NCBI RefSeq assembly: GCF_001469165.1
Contig: NZ_JABX01000034.1
Location: 1 to 64,000 of the forward strand
Length of the DNA: 64,000 bases
Reading direction: 5' to 3'
Source of the DNA: Thiohalocapsa sp. ML1
Lineage (GTDB): Bacteria; Pseudomonadota; Gammaproteobacteria; Chromatiales; Chromatiaceae
Shown: positions 1-10,622 of the stretch, piece by piece
How positions within the stretch are numbered: the stretch's first letter is position 1
How the letters are laid out: the number at the start of each line of letters is the position of its first letter
Translations under genes and position numbers: made by a program
The notes under the pieces: model-generated
What the model was told of the DNA's origin: nothing
The model's database searches: none
The model's input: only the letters and a program-made list of their open reading frames with translations

Positions 1-902
1 AGGCGGCAGGCCAGCGCGTGGACAATTTCCTGCTCGCGGAGCTGAAAGGCGTGCCGCGGAGCCTGGTCTACAGGCTGCTGCGCCGCGGCGAGGTGCGTGT
101 CAACAAGGGGCGGGTGAAGCCGCACCATCGGCTTGCGACCGGCGATGACGTGCGCATCCCGCCGGTGCGCCAGGCAATGGCGGAAGACAAGGGCGCGCCG
201 TCCGCGGGGCTCACCGCGGCGCTGGCCGACTGCATCCTATACGAGGACGACCGCGTGCTGGTGCTCGACAAGCCCGCCGGCGTCGCCGCGCACGGCGGCA
301 GCGGCATCGCGCACGGCGTCATCGAGACGCTGCGGGCGCTGCGCCCGGGCGAGGAGCTGGAGCTGGTACATCGGCTGGACCGCGACACCTCCGGCTGCCT
401 GATGATCGCCAAGCGCCGCAGCGCGCTGCGGTTCCTGCATGCCCAATTGCGCGAAGACGCGGTGCAGAAGCGCTACCAGGCACTGCTGCTCGGGCCGCTG
501 GCCACGCGCGTGCAGCGGGTCGAGTTGCCGCTTGCGAAGAACCAGCTCCAAGGCGGCGAGCGCGTGGTGCGCGTGGACCATGCCGAGGGCAAGTCCGCGC
601 TGACGGTGTTCCGGCGCGTCGCGGCCTATGGCGGCGCCACGCTCGTGGACGTGGAGCTGCACACCGGTCGCACGCATCAGATCCGCGTGCATGCCGCGAG
701 TATCGGCGCGCCGGTGGCGGGCGACACCAAGTACGGCCGCCCGGAGGACCGCGAGCCGTGCCGGGCGCTTGGTCTGAAGCGGCTCTTTCTGCACGCGGCG
801 GCACTGACCTTTCGCCCGCGCGAGGATGCGCCACCCATCACCGTCAGCGCGCCGCTGCCGCCGGCGCTGGCCGCTGTCATCCAACGGGCCGAGAGGCTGT
901 GA
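1..902 (+). CDS. rluC: Ribosomal large subunit pseudouridine synthase C (5' end outside window)
   Basis: RluC-type enzyme that isomerises uridines of 23S rRNA. The frame is already open at the left edge and reads AAGQRVDNFLL, a typical RluC start region, so the GTG at 18 is internal and the true start lies outside. An S4 RNA-binding segment (KGVPRSLVYRLLRRGEVRVNK) is followed by the catalytic domain with the HRLDRDTSG motif, whose Asp is the catalytic residue, and the GRTHQIRVH motif near the end. The HAD phosphatase gene starts 24 bp downstream, as in the rluC-HAD-sppA order of many gammaproteobacteria. Confidence 0.93.
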   Translation, partial: AAGQRVDNFLLAELKGVPRSLVYRLLRRGEVRVNKGRVKPHHRLATGDDVRIPPVRQAMAEDKGAPSAGLTAALADCILYEDDRVLVLDKPAGVAAHGGSGIAHGVIETLRALRPGEELELVHRLDRDTSGCLMIAKRRSALRFLHAQLREDAVQKRYQALLLGPLATRVQRVELPLAKNQLQGGERVVRVDHAEGKSALTVFRRVAAYGGATLVDVELHTGRTHQIRVHAASIGAPVAGDTKYGRPEDREPCRALGLKRLFLHAAALTFRPREDAPPITVSAPLPPALAAVIQRAERL

Positions 903-925
903 ATAGACCTGCGAGGAGCACGCCG

Positions 926-1618
926 GTGCGCTATGAGCTGTTGATCTTCGATTGGGACGGGACGCTGATGGACTCGGCGGCGCGCATCGTCGCGAGCATG
1001 CAGGCGGCCTTTCGGGAGCTTGGCCTGCCCACGCCGCCGCCGGCGGCGGCGCGCGATGTCATTGGCCTCGGCCTGTCGCACGCGGTGGCACAGCTCGCGC
1101 CGGACCTCGACGAGCCGACCCGAGCCGAGATCATCGTCCATTACCGCGCCCATTACCTGGAGATCGACGACACGCCGACGCCGCTCTTTCCTGGCGCGGC
1201 GGATGTGATCGGCGGGCTGCGCGAGGCGGGCTATCTGCTCGCCGTGGCCACGGGCAAGAGCCGTCGCGGGCTCGATCAGGCGCTGGCGCAGACGGGCTTG
1301 GGCCCGCACTTCCATGCCACGCGCTCGGCGGACGAGACCTTCTCGAAGCCGCATCCGCAGATGCTCCTGGAACTGCTGGAGGAGCTCGGCGTGCACGCCC
1401 GCGGCGCGCTCATGATCGGCGACACCGAATACGACCTGCTGACAGCAAAGAACGCGGGCGTCGATGCGCTCGCGGTCTGCTACGGCGTGCACGCGGCGGA
1501 ACGGCTGCTCGCGCTGGAGCCGCTCGGTTGCCTCTCCGCCATCGACGCCTTGCCCGGCTGGCTCGCGGACCGCGCCCGCGGTATTGCCACATCGGACCAA
1601 ACGCCCACTAGCACTTAA
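926..1618 (+). CDS. HAD family hydrolase (phosphoglycolate-phosphatase-like)
   Basis: A 230-residue HAD subfamily IA phosphatase. Motif I is FDWDGTLMDS near the N-terminus (nucleophile and acid/base Asp), motif II lies in VATGKS, motif III Lys is in SKPHPQ, and motif IV is MIGDTEYD. I chose the GTG at 926 because a GAGGAG ribosome-binding site lies 8-13 bp upstream and the DWDGT motif then sits at the usual distance. An upstream in-frame start at 758 would overlap rluC and adds nothing recognisable. It sits between rluC and sppA. The substrate cannot be told from sequence; sugar phosphates or phosphoglycolate are typical. Confidence 0.88.
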   Translation: MRYELLIFDWDGTLMDSAARIVASMQAAFRELGLPTPPPAAARDVIGLGLSHAVAQLAPDLDEPTRAEIIVHYRAHYLEIDDTPTPLFPGAADVIGGLREAGYLLAVATGKSRRGLDQALAQTGLGPHFHATRSADETFSKPHPQMLLELLEELGVHARGALMIGDTEYDLLTAKNAGVDALAVCYGVHAAERLLALEPLGCLSAIDALPGWLADRARGIATSDQTPTST

Positions 1619-1624
1619 GACACC

Positions 1625-2647
1625 ATGAATCTCGACTCCCTCAAGTTCTGGAAGCCCCGCGACCCCGCCCGCGACGAGCATATGCCCGCGCCCGGGGACC
1701 CCGACTGGGAGCGGGCGCTGATCAACCGCATGGCGGCGGAGTTTCTGCGCGAGCAGCGCCGCTCGCGCCGCTGGGGCACGATCTTTCGCTTCGGCATCCT
1801 TGCTTACCTGCTGCTCATCGTCGCCGCCTACTACGCCAACGGCCTAGGCGAATCCCTAACCGCCGCCGCCAAGCACACGGCGCTGGTGGACGTGAAGGGC
1901 GCCATCGCCGCGGACGGCGAGGCCAGCGCGGACCGCATCATCACGGCGCTGCGCAAGGCCTTCGAGGCCGATCGCGCCAAGGCCGTCATCCTGCGCATCA
2001 ACAGCCCCGGCGGCAGCCCGGTGCAGTCCGGCTACGTGTTCAAGGAGATCCGCCGGCTGCGCGAGAAGCACCCGGACAAGAAGGTCTACGCCGTCGGCGT
2101 GGACACCATGGCCTCCGGCGCCTACTACATCGCCGCCGCCGCCGACGAGATCTACGTCGACGAGGCGACGCTGGTGGGTTCCATCGGCGTGCGGCTCGAC
2201 AGCTTCGGCTTCCAGCGCGCCATGGAGGAGCTCGGCATCCAGCGGCGCCTGCTCACCGCCGGCGAGCGCAAGGGCATGCTGGACCCCTTCTCGCCGCTGG
2301 CAGAGCAGGACCGCGAGTTCCTGCAAGGCCTGCTCGACAACATGCACGCGCAGTTCATCGACGCGGTGAAGACCGGCCGCGGCGATCGGCTGAACGGCGG
2401 CGACGAGCTCTTCTCCGGCCTGTTCTGGACCGGGCAGGAGAGCCTGGGCTTGGGCTTGAGCGACGGCATCGGCAGCGCAAGCTACGTCGCCCGCGAGATC
2501 GTCGGTGCCGAGGACATCGTCGCGTACAGCACCAAGCGCGACCTGCTGGAGCGCTTGACCGAGCGCTTCGGCGCCGGGCTCGCCCGCGGCTTTGTCGCGA
2601 GCGGATGGGATATCGGCGCCTGGCAGGGGCTGCCGCAGTTGCGCTGA
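1625..2647 (+). CDS. sppA: Signal peptide peptidase SppA (S49 protease, short form)
   Basis: Membrane-bound serine protease that degrades cleaved signal peptides. It has 340 residues, the short form. A cytoplasmic N-terminus is followed by one membrane segment (about residues 53-71, FGILAYLLLIVAAYYANG), then the S49 domain. The catalytic pair is visible: Ser164 in TMASGAYY and Lys216 in GERKGMLDPF. Their 52-residue spacing equals that of Bacillus SppA. The NSPGGSP substrate-binding loop is at 126-132. The start is 6 bp after the stop of the HAD gene, so the two are probably co-transcribed. Confidence 0.95.
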   Translation: MNLDSLKFWKPRDPARDEHMPAPGDPDWERALINRMAAEFLREQRRSRRWGTIFRFGILAYLLLIVAAYYANGLGESLTAAAKHTALVDVKGAIAADGEASADRIITALRKAFEADRAKAVILRINSPGGSPVQSGYVFKEIRRLREKHPDKKVYAVGVDTMASGAYYIAAAADEIYVDEATLVGSIGVRLDSFGFQRAMEELGIQRRLLTAGERKGMLDPFSPLAEQDREFLQGLLDNMHAQFIDAVKTGRGDRLNGGDELFSGLFWTGQESLGLGLSDGIGSASYVAREIVGAEDIVAYSTKRDLLERLTERFGAGLARGFVASGWDIGAWQGLPQLR

Positions 2648-2667
2648 GCGTGGCGCTCGGCAGTTTT

Positions 2668-2784
2668 TTGGGAAGGACCGAGGGCCAAGGGCCGAGGAGG
2701 GCTCCCTCGGCCCTATTGCCCGCAAGCCCCTTGTCGCCATGAAACTTGACTCATCTGCAAGCGTTTGGCGCCGTCAAGCAATCT
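2668..2784. repeat. Dispersed repeat family A, inverted orientation
   Basis: It contains the GGGCCAAGGGCCGAGG arm, its partner CCTCGGCCC, then the module CTTGACTCATCTGCAAGC ... GGCGCCGTCAAGCAATCT. This is the reverse complement of the tandem copies at 8742-9115. It fills the gap between sppA and the SulP gene, so the extreme 5' codons of an extended SulP reading frame are repeat sequence rather than gene. Confidence 0.75.
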
Positions 2785-2790
2785 AAGCAG

Positions 2791-4560
2791 GTGTCCTCGT
2801 TGTCCCGTTATTCGTTCTCTTTGCTCTACCCGTTCGCGGCCTGGCTGCCGCGGGTCACCCGCACTGACCTCCGGGCCGATCTGCTCGCGGCGCTGACCGG
2901 GGCCATCGTCGTGCTGCCGCAGGGCGTGGCCTTCGCGACCATCGCCGGCATGCCGCCGCAGTACGGGCTCTATGCGGGCATGATTCCGGCCATCATCGCC
3001 GCGCTGTTCGGGTCTTCGCGGCACTTGGTGTCCGGGCCGACGACGGCGGCCTCGGTGGTGCTGTTCTCATCGCTGTCGCTGCTCGCGGTGCCGGGCACAC
3101 CGGACTACGTGACGCTGGCGCTGACGCTCACCTTCATGGTGGGCGTGCTGGAGCTCGCGCTCGGGCTGGCGCGCCTGGGGACGCTGGTGAATTTCATCTC
3201 GCACTCGGTGGTGGTGGGCTTCACGGCCGGCGCCGCGGTGCTGATTGCGGTGAAACAGCTCCAGCACTTCTTCGGCGTGCCCTTGGACAGCGGCGGCCAT
3301 GTGCACGACATCCTGATCGGCTTTGCCGGCCAGGCCGCGGAGATCAATCCCTACGCGACGGCGGTGGCGGTGGCGACGCTCGTGGTCGGCATCCTGGTAC
3401 GGCGCTTCCTGCCGGTGATCCCGTACATGCTGGCGGCGATGCTGGCCGGCGGGCTCACGGCGCTGGGGCTGGACCAACTGCTCGGCCCCGAGGTCACGCA
3501 GATCGCGACCGTTGGCGCGCTGCCGGCGAGCCTGCCGCCGCTGTCGGCACCATCGCTGACGCTGGAGCACATCCGGGCGCTGGCGCCGGCGGCGCTGGCG
3601 GTGACGCTGTTCGCGCTGACGGAGGCGGTGTCCATCGGCCGCGCGCTGGGTGCGCGCGGCGGCTACCGCATCAACGGCAACCAGGAGTTCATCGGCCAGG
3701 GGCTTTCGAACATCGCCGGCGCCTTCTTCTCCGGCTATGTCGCCACGGGCTCCTTTAACCGCAGTGCGGTCAACTACGACGCCGGCGCACGCACGCCGCT
3801 CGCAGCCATTTTCGCGGGCCTGATGCTGATGCTCCTGGTGCTGTTCGTGGCGCCCTACGCGAGCTACCTCCCCAAGGCGACGATGGCGGCCGTGCTGTTC
3901 CTGGTGGCCTGGGGGCTCATCGATCGCAAGGAGATCCGCCACATTATCCATGCCTCGCGGCGCGAGACCGGGGTGCTCGCGGTGACCTTCTTCTCCGCGC
4001 TGTTCCTGGATCTGGAATTTGCGATCTTCGCGGGCGTACTGCTGTCTTTGGTGCTGTACCTGGAACGGACGTCCAAGCCGCGGTTGGTGACGCTGTCACC
4101 CGATCCGCGTGCCCCGAAACGCGCCTTCTCCAGCGACCCGAACGTGCCGCAGTGCCCGCAGCTTCGGTTTCTGCGCATCGACGGCTCGCTCTTCTTCGGC
4201 GCCGTGGCGCATCTGGAGGTCTGGCTCGGGCGTCTGCGGGACACGAACCCCGGCCAGAAGCACCTCGCCATCATCGCCGAGGGCATCAACTTCGTGGATC
4301 TTCAGGGCGGCGAGACCCTTGCCGCGGAGGCCCGGCGACGGCGCGCGGCGGGCGGCGGGCTGTACCTCATCAACGTCAAGCAAGGCCTGTGGGAGGCGCT
4401 GGAGCGTTGCGGCTGCCTGGATGCGCAGGGCGCCCGCGATCTGTTCCAATCCAAGGAGGCCGCGATCCACGGCATCTTCCAGAAGCTCGACAAGTCCATC
4501 TGCGCGACCTGCGACAAGCGCATCTTCCGCGAGTGCAAGGATGTGCCCGGGCCGGACTAG
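2791..4560 (+). CDS. SulP family inorganic anion transporter with STAS domain
   Basis: SLC26/SulP anion transporter, probably for sulfate but possibly bicarbonate or another anion. The SulP signature GAIVVLPQGVAFATIAGMPP is near the N-terminus, followed by about 10-12 hydrophobic segments. A C-terminal STAS domain contains LRFLRIDGSLFFGAVAHLE and IIAEGINFVDLQGGE. It ends with a Cys-rich tail (ICATCDKRIFRECKD). The frame stays open to a TTG at 2746, but that stretch is repeat family A, so I prefer the GTG at 2791, or the TTG at 2800. About 589 residues, a usual length. Confidence 0.9.
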   Translation: MSSLSRYSFSLLYPFAAWLPRVTRTDLRADLLAALTGAIVVLPQGVAFATIAGMPPQYGLYAGMIPAIIAALFGSSRHLVSGPTTAASVVLFSSLSLLAVPGTPDYVTLALTLTFMVGVLELALGLARLGTLVNFISHSVVVGFTAGAAVLIAVKQLQHFFGVPLDSGGHVHDILIGFAGQAAEINPYATAVAVATLVVGILVRRFLPVIPYMLAAMLAGGLTALGLDQLLGPEVTQIATVGALPASLPPLSAPSLTLEHIRALAPAALAVTLFALTEAVSIGRALGARGGYRINGNQEFIGQGLSNIAGAFFSGYVATGSFNRSAVNYDAGARTPLAAIFAGLMLMLLVLFVAPYASYLPKATMAAVLFLVAWGLIDRKEIRHIIHASRRETGVLAVTFFSALFLDLEFAIFAGVLLSLVLYLERTSKPRLVTLSPDPRAPKRAFSSDPNVPQCPQLRFLRIDGSLFFGAVAHLEVWLGRLRDTNPGQKHLAIIAEGINFVDLQGGETLAAEARRRRAAGGGLYLINVKQGLWEALERCGCLDAQGARDLFQSKEAAIHGIFQKLDKSICATCDKRIFRECKDVPGPD

Positions 4561-5103
4561 GCGCGGGCGCCGCCGTGGCCTCGGTGCGGGTCACTTGAGT
4601 CCAGTAGAGGCTCGGCTTCCCTATGAGCATCCATGCCCGGAACCCCGACGGGTCCGGCGAGCTGCGCATCGGCTTCGCCAACCTTCACCTGCAGCAGCCG
4701 GGCCTTCTGCGGAAGGCCTTGACCTGAGTGAGCGGCCCGACGGGAACGGGACGCCGGGCCGGTCCTTCGTCCGGATCGCCATGTCCACCATCGCATCCCA
4801 TCGCCGTCACCCCGCCGCCTCGCGCTCCCGGGTCAAGGAGGTCCCGACGCCATGAAGGAGGGTATCCCGGCATGTGCCGGCTGCTCGGCCAAGACCTCGA
4901 AGCTGGACCGGGTGCTTTCCGGAAATCGCTCTGCCGTGTCCGTACCCGGGGTTTCGGCTAGATAGACGAAGTGCTCGACCAGGACCCGCTGTGCCGTCGC
5001 CCGCCGACAACGAGCGTCACGACGTGGTCCGCTGGCTGGTCCGACCCTGCGTGCTATCCTCAGACAACGCCGACCCGGCAGCGCGACGCGCCCGGAGATC
5101 ACG
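4561..5103. other. 543-bp gap with no confident gene
   Basis: GC-rich spacer between the SulP and Uma2 genes. Short frames on both strands show no family motif. A 34-codon frame (4623-4727) and a 37-codon frame (4852-4965, listed separately) are the only small candidates. No convincing terminator or promoter seen. Confidence 0.5.
4852..4965 (+). CDS. Possible 37-residue peptide
   Basis: A short ATG frame preceded by a near-perfect Shine-Dalgarno AAGGAGGT about 9 bp upstream. The product begins MKEGIPACAGCSAKTSKLD and has one CxxC pair. No family is recognised. The MKEGIPACAG start resembles chance translations of common palindromic repeats, so the strong ribosome-binding site is the only real support. 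Confidence 0.25.
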   Translation: MKEGIPACAGCSAKTSKLDRVLSGNRSAVSVPGVSAR

Positions 5104-5970
5104 ATGTCCGACCACACCCTCGTCCCCGCCTCGACCGCCCGGCCGCCGCGGCGCGCACCCGTGTCGGAGCCGCCCTGCGAGGCCGGCCGCCGCGTCTCGG
5201 AGGAGGTCTACTGGCGCGACTACTACGGCCAGTCGGACATCTGCTACGAATGGAACAACGGCGTGCTGGAGGTAAAGCCGGTGTCGAATCAGGAGACCTT
5301 TCTGATCTACGCCTGGCTGTTGTCGCTGCTGCGGACCTTTCTGGCCAGTCGTCCCATCGCCGATCTCACCGGGCTGGACATGGGCTTTCGTCTGCCATTG
5401 CCCGCGGGCACCGTCATCCGCCGGCCCGACATGGCCGTGGTGCACCATGACAACGTGCAGCCGCTGCGACTCGAAGACAATTCCTACCGCGGCGTCTACG
5501 ACCTTTGCATCGAGGCCTTGTCGGATCGCAAGCAGGCCGATATCGACCGCGACGCCAAGCAGAAGAAGGGCGAATACGCCACCGGCGGCGTGCCCGAGTA
5601 CTACATCCTGCATGCGGATCCGGGGCTGCGCGCCTTCTACCGCCGCGATGCCGCGTCCGGGCTCTACCGGCCGCTGCCGGAGGTGGACGGCGTGATCGCC
5701 TCCGCGGTGCTGCCGGGCTTTCGCTTCCGCGTGGCGGATCTGCTGCGCCGGCCGGGGGATGCCGCGCTCATCGGTGACCCCGTCTATGCCGACTTCGCGT
5801 TCCCCGGGTGGCAGCGGGAGCGCGCGCGCGCCGAGGCCGAGGCGAAGCGTGCGGACGCCGAGGCAAAGCGCGCCGGGGCCGAGGCGCGGCAGGCCGAAGT
5901 CGAGCGTCAACGCGCCGAGGCCTTGGCAGCAAGGCTGCGGGCGCTCGGCGTGGACCCTGACCAGGACTGA
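5104..5970 (+). CDS. Uma2 family putative endonuclease (DUF820, PD-(D/E)xK fold)
   Basis: A 288-residue Uma2/DUF820 protein. The restriction-endonuclease-like core is visible: RRPDMAVVHHD (Asp of the PD motif), LCIEALSDRKQADIDRD and KKGEYATGGVPEYYILHAD. The C-terminal 55 residues are an Ala/Glu/Arg-rich coiled coil with repeated AEAEAKRADAEAKRA units, common in this family. These proteins are multiplied in cyanobacteria and purple sulfur bacteria. Nuclease activity is inferred from fold and the cellular role is unknown. Confidence 0.88.
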   Translation: MSDHTLVPASTARPPRRAPVSEPPCEAGRRVSEEVYWRDYYGQSDICYEWNNGVLEVKPVSNQETFLIYAWLLSLLRTFLASRPIADLTGLDMGFRLPLPAGTVIRRPDMAVVHHDNVQPLRLEDNSYRGVYDLCIEALSDRKQADIDRDAKQKKGEYATGGVPEYYILHADPGLRAFYRRDAASGLYRPLPEVDGVIASAVLPGFRFRVADLLRRPGDAALIGDPVYADFAFPGWQRERARAEAEAKRADAEAKRAGAEARQAEVERQRAEALAARLRALGVDPDQD

Positions 5971-6067
5971 TTCGCCTGAGCCATGGCAGCCCGCGGATCG
6001 GGGCGCACGCACGCCGAGCAGCTTGGGCGGACGCCCGGCGCACGCTGGCACTCTCCCCCCGAGAGTG

Positions 6068-6096
6068 CTTGAATTCGGGGGCTCGCTACCGCAATT
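6068..6096 (+). promoter_or_regulatory. Putative sigma32 heat-shock promoter of clpB
   Basis: CTTGAA at 6068-6073 matches the sigma32 -35 box exactly. CCGCAATT at 6089-6096 matches 6 of 8 positions of the -10 consensus CCCCATTT, with a 15-bp spacer. The clpB start lies about 50 bp further on. clpB is a sigma32 regulon member in proteobacteria. Confidence 0.5.
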
Positions 6097-6147
6097 CGGC
6101 AATAACCCTAAGAATCACCGGATTTGACCCCCCGGAGGTCTAAGTCC

Positions 6148-8741
<2,594 letters not shown>

Positions 8742-8745
<4 letters not shown>

Positions 8746-9115
8746 ATTGCTTGACGGCGCCGAATGTTGGCAGATGAGTCAAGTTTCGCGACGACACGGC
8801 GGCTGCGGGCGAAAGGGCCGAGGGCCGAGGGCCAAGGGAGCCCGCCTTGGCCCTTGGCCCTTGGTCAGAGGCGCCGTGCCCTGGTCGGTCTGAGGCTCTG
8901 CCTCGCTAGATTGCTTGACGGCGCCGAATGTTGGCAGATGAGTCATGTTTCACGACGACACGGCGGCTGCGGGCAAAAGGGCCGAGGGCTAAGGGAGCCC
9001 GCCTCGGCCCTTGGCCCTCGGCCCTTGGCCCTTGGTTCACCTGCGGCGCTCCGTGCCCTGGTCGGTCTGAGGCTCGTCCTCGCTAGAGTCCTTGACAGCA
9101 CCAAACCGCTTGGCC
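8742..9115. repeat. Dispersed repeat family A: two tandem copies plus a partial third
   Basis: A unit of about 164 bp (8742-8905) is directly repeated at 8906-9082, and the first 30 bp start again at 9083. Each unit begins CTAGATTGCTTGACGGCG, continues with GGCAGATGAGTCA and CGACGACACGGCGGCTGCGG, then a hairpin of GGGCCGAGGGCCAAGGG against CCTTGGCCCTTGGCC, and ends CCTGGTCGGTCTGAGGCTC. The gap between clpB and the DUF29 gene is essentially this array. Other copies lie at 2668, 22228, 41548 and 60697. Confidence 0.85.
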
Positions 9116-9187
9116 CTAACGCATCGGCGACGGACGCAAAGAGAGCCTGTCGCCGAGCCGCCCACCGCGACCGGAAGCGATGAAACA

Positions 9188-9631
9188 ATGACCGAAGCCA
9201 CCACCTACGACGCCGATTTTCACGCCTGGGCGCTGCGCAACGCGGAGCTGCTGCGTGAGGGGCGGCTCGATGAGCTGGATGTCGAGCACCTCGCCGAGGA
9301 GCTGGAGCTGATGGGGGCGAGCGAGCGGCGCGAGTTGCTGAATCGTCTGCAAGTCTTGCTGCTGCATCTGCTGAAACATCAGCATCAGCCGGAGCGACGC
9401 GGCAAGAGCTGGCGTTTGACCATCAACCATCAGCGCACAAGCATTGAGCGGCTGCTCGAACAGTCGCCGAGCCTGCGTCGGCTGCTGGATTCGGCCAACC
9501 TCGACAAGGTCTATCGCAAGGCGGTGCGGGACGCGGTCATCGAGACCGACCTCGATGCAGAGCTCTTCCCCGGGGCCTGCCCTTACGACCTGACGCAGAT
9601 CCTCGATGACGACTGGCTGCCGGGGGACTGA
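9188..9631 (+). CDS. DUF29 domain-containing protein
   Basis: A 147-residue DUF29 family protein. It shows the family pattern of YDADFHAWALRNAELLREGRLDELDVEHLAEELE near the start and HLLKHQHQPERRGKSW in the middle, followed by a Leu-rich helical region. Function is unknown. DUF29 genes are multicopy in Chromatiaceae and cyanobacteria and may be linked to mobile or toxin-antitoxin-like modules, but nothing here proves that. The ATG at 9188 follows a family A repeat directly, and starts further upstream would be repeat-encoded. Confidence 0.88.
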   Translation: MTEATTYDADFHAWALRNAELLREGRLDELDVEHLAEELELMGASERRELLNRLQVLLLHLLKHQHQPERRGKSWRLTINHQRTSIERLLEQSPSLRRLLDSANLDKVYRKAVRDAVIETDLDAELFPGACPYDLTQILDDDWLPGD

Positions 9632-9659
9632 GGCGGCGGGAGGGCCTAGATTGCTGTTA

Positions 9660-9684
9660 CTCCCACGCCGGTCGAGCGTGGGAG
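9660..9684. repeat. Perfect 9-bp hairpin after the DUF29 gene
   Basis: CTCCCACGC, a 7-nt loop, then GCGTGGGAG. It starts 29 bp after the DUF29 stop codon. There is no T-run, so it is more like the widespread CACGC/GCGTGGGA intergenic palindrome than a typical terminator, though it could stop or protect the transcript. Confidence 0.55.
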
Positions 9685-9751
9685 CCAGGCCGTTCCCGCT
9701 GGTCGGCCTCAGGATCGACACCATCTTATTCCCCAGCCCGGAGCAACCACC

Positions 9752-10561
9752 GTGCCAGTCACCCACATCAACGGCATCGACCTCTACTACGAGCTGCATG
9801 GCCCCGCGCGGGGTGCCGAGGAGCGCGCTCCGCTCGTGGCCGTCGCGGGGCTCGCGAGCGATTCGCAGTCCTGGGCGACGGTGATGAAGCCGCTGAGTGA
9901 GCATCGGCGCCTGGTGCTGTTCGACAACCGTGGCTGCGGGCGCACGACGCCACAGGATGCACCGAGCAGCATCGATGTCATGGCCGGCGACTGCGTCGCG
10001 CTCGCGGATCATCTGGGGCTGGAGCAATTCGATCTGCTCGGGCATTCAATGGGCGGCTTCATCGCCCTGGCGCTTGCGCTTGAGCATCCGCAGCGCATCC
10101 GCCGGCTGGTGCTGGCGAATACGGCGGCGAGCAGCAGCGCCCGCAACGATGCGCTGTTCGCCGACTGGGCCACCACGCTGGATGCCGGCATGGAGCCCGC
10201 GCTGTGGTTCCGGAATTTTTTCTACTGGATCTTCACGCCGGGGTTCTTCGCGCAGCCGGAGGTGGTTGCAGAGGCGCTGCGCCTCGCCATCGACTACCCG
10301 TATCCGCAGTCGCCGGCGGGTTTCCGTGGCCAGGTGGCGGCGATGCGTGGCTTCGACCGCCGCGCCGGGCTCGCCGATCTGCGAGCGCCGACGCTGGTGC
10401 TCGGCGGCGAGCGGGATCTGATCTTTCCGCCCGCGGACGTGCTGGCGGATCTGCTCGCCCTGCCGAATGCCGAGGCGGTGATCCAGCCGGGCCAGGCGCA
10501 CGCGCTGCATGTGCAGGACCCCGCTGCGTTTCTTGCGCCGGTGTTGCGCTTTCTGGACTGA
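9752..10561 (+). CDS. Alpha/beta fold hydrolase
   Basis: A 269-residue alpha/beta hydrolase. The nucleophile elbow is GHSMGG (Ser99), the oxyanion region lies around residues 31-36 (VAGLAS), the acid is in LGGERDLIFP and the His in GQAHALHVQDP near the C-terminus. VLFDNRGCGRTTP is the usual strand-4 region. It starts at a GTG with GGAG 11 bp upstream. It resembles 3-oxoadipate enol-lactonase/haloperoxidase-like members, but the substrate cannot be deduced. It converges on the helicase gene 61 bp downstream. Confidence 0.88.
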   Translation: MPVTHINGIDLYYELHGPARGAEERAPLVAVAGLASDSQSWATVMKPLSEHRRLVLFDNRGCGRTTPQDAPSSIDVMAGDCVALADHLGLEQFDLLGHSMGGFIALALALEHPQRIRRLVLANTAASSSARNDALFADWATTLDAGMEPALWFRNFFYWIFTPGFFAQPEVVAEALRLAIDYPYPQSPAGFRGQVAAMRGFDRRAGLADLRAPTLVLGGERDLIFPPADVLADLLALPNAEAVIQPGQAHALHVQDPAAFLAPVLRFLD

Positions 10562-10622
10562 CCGCTGGAGCCGGGCGGCCGGGCTGCCTGCGGCTCCGCT
10601 CAGGCCGCGCCGGGGCCCCGGA

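Noticed and set aside
2746-2790. TTG start at 2746 for the SulP permease
   Set aside because: The added residues are encoded by repeat family A, which also occurs away from any gene.
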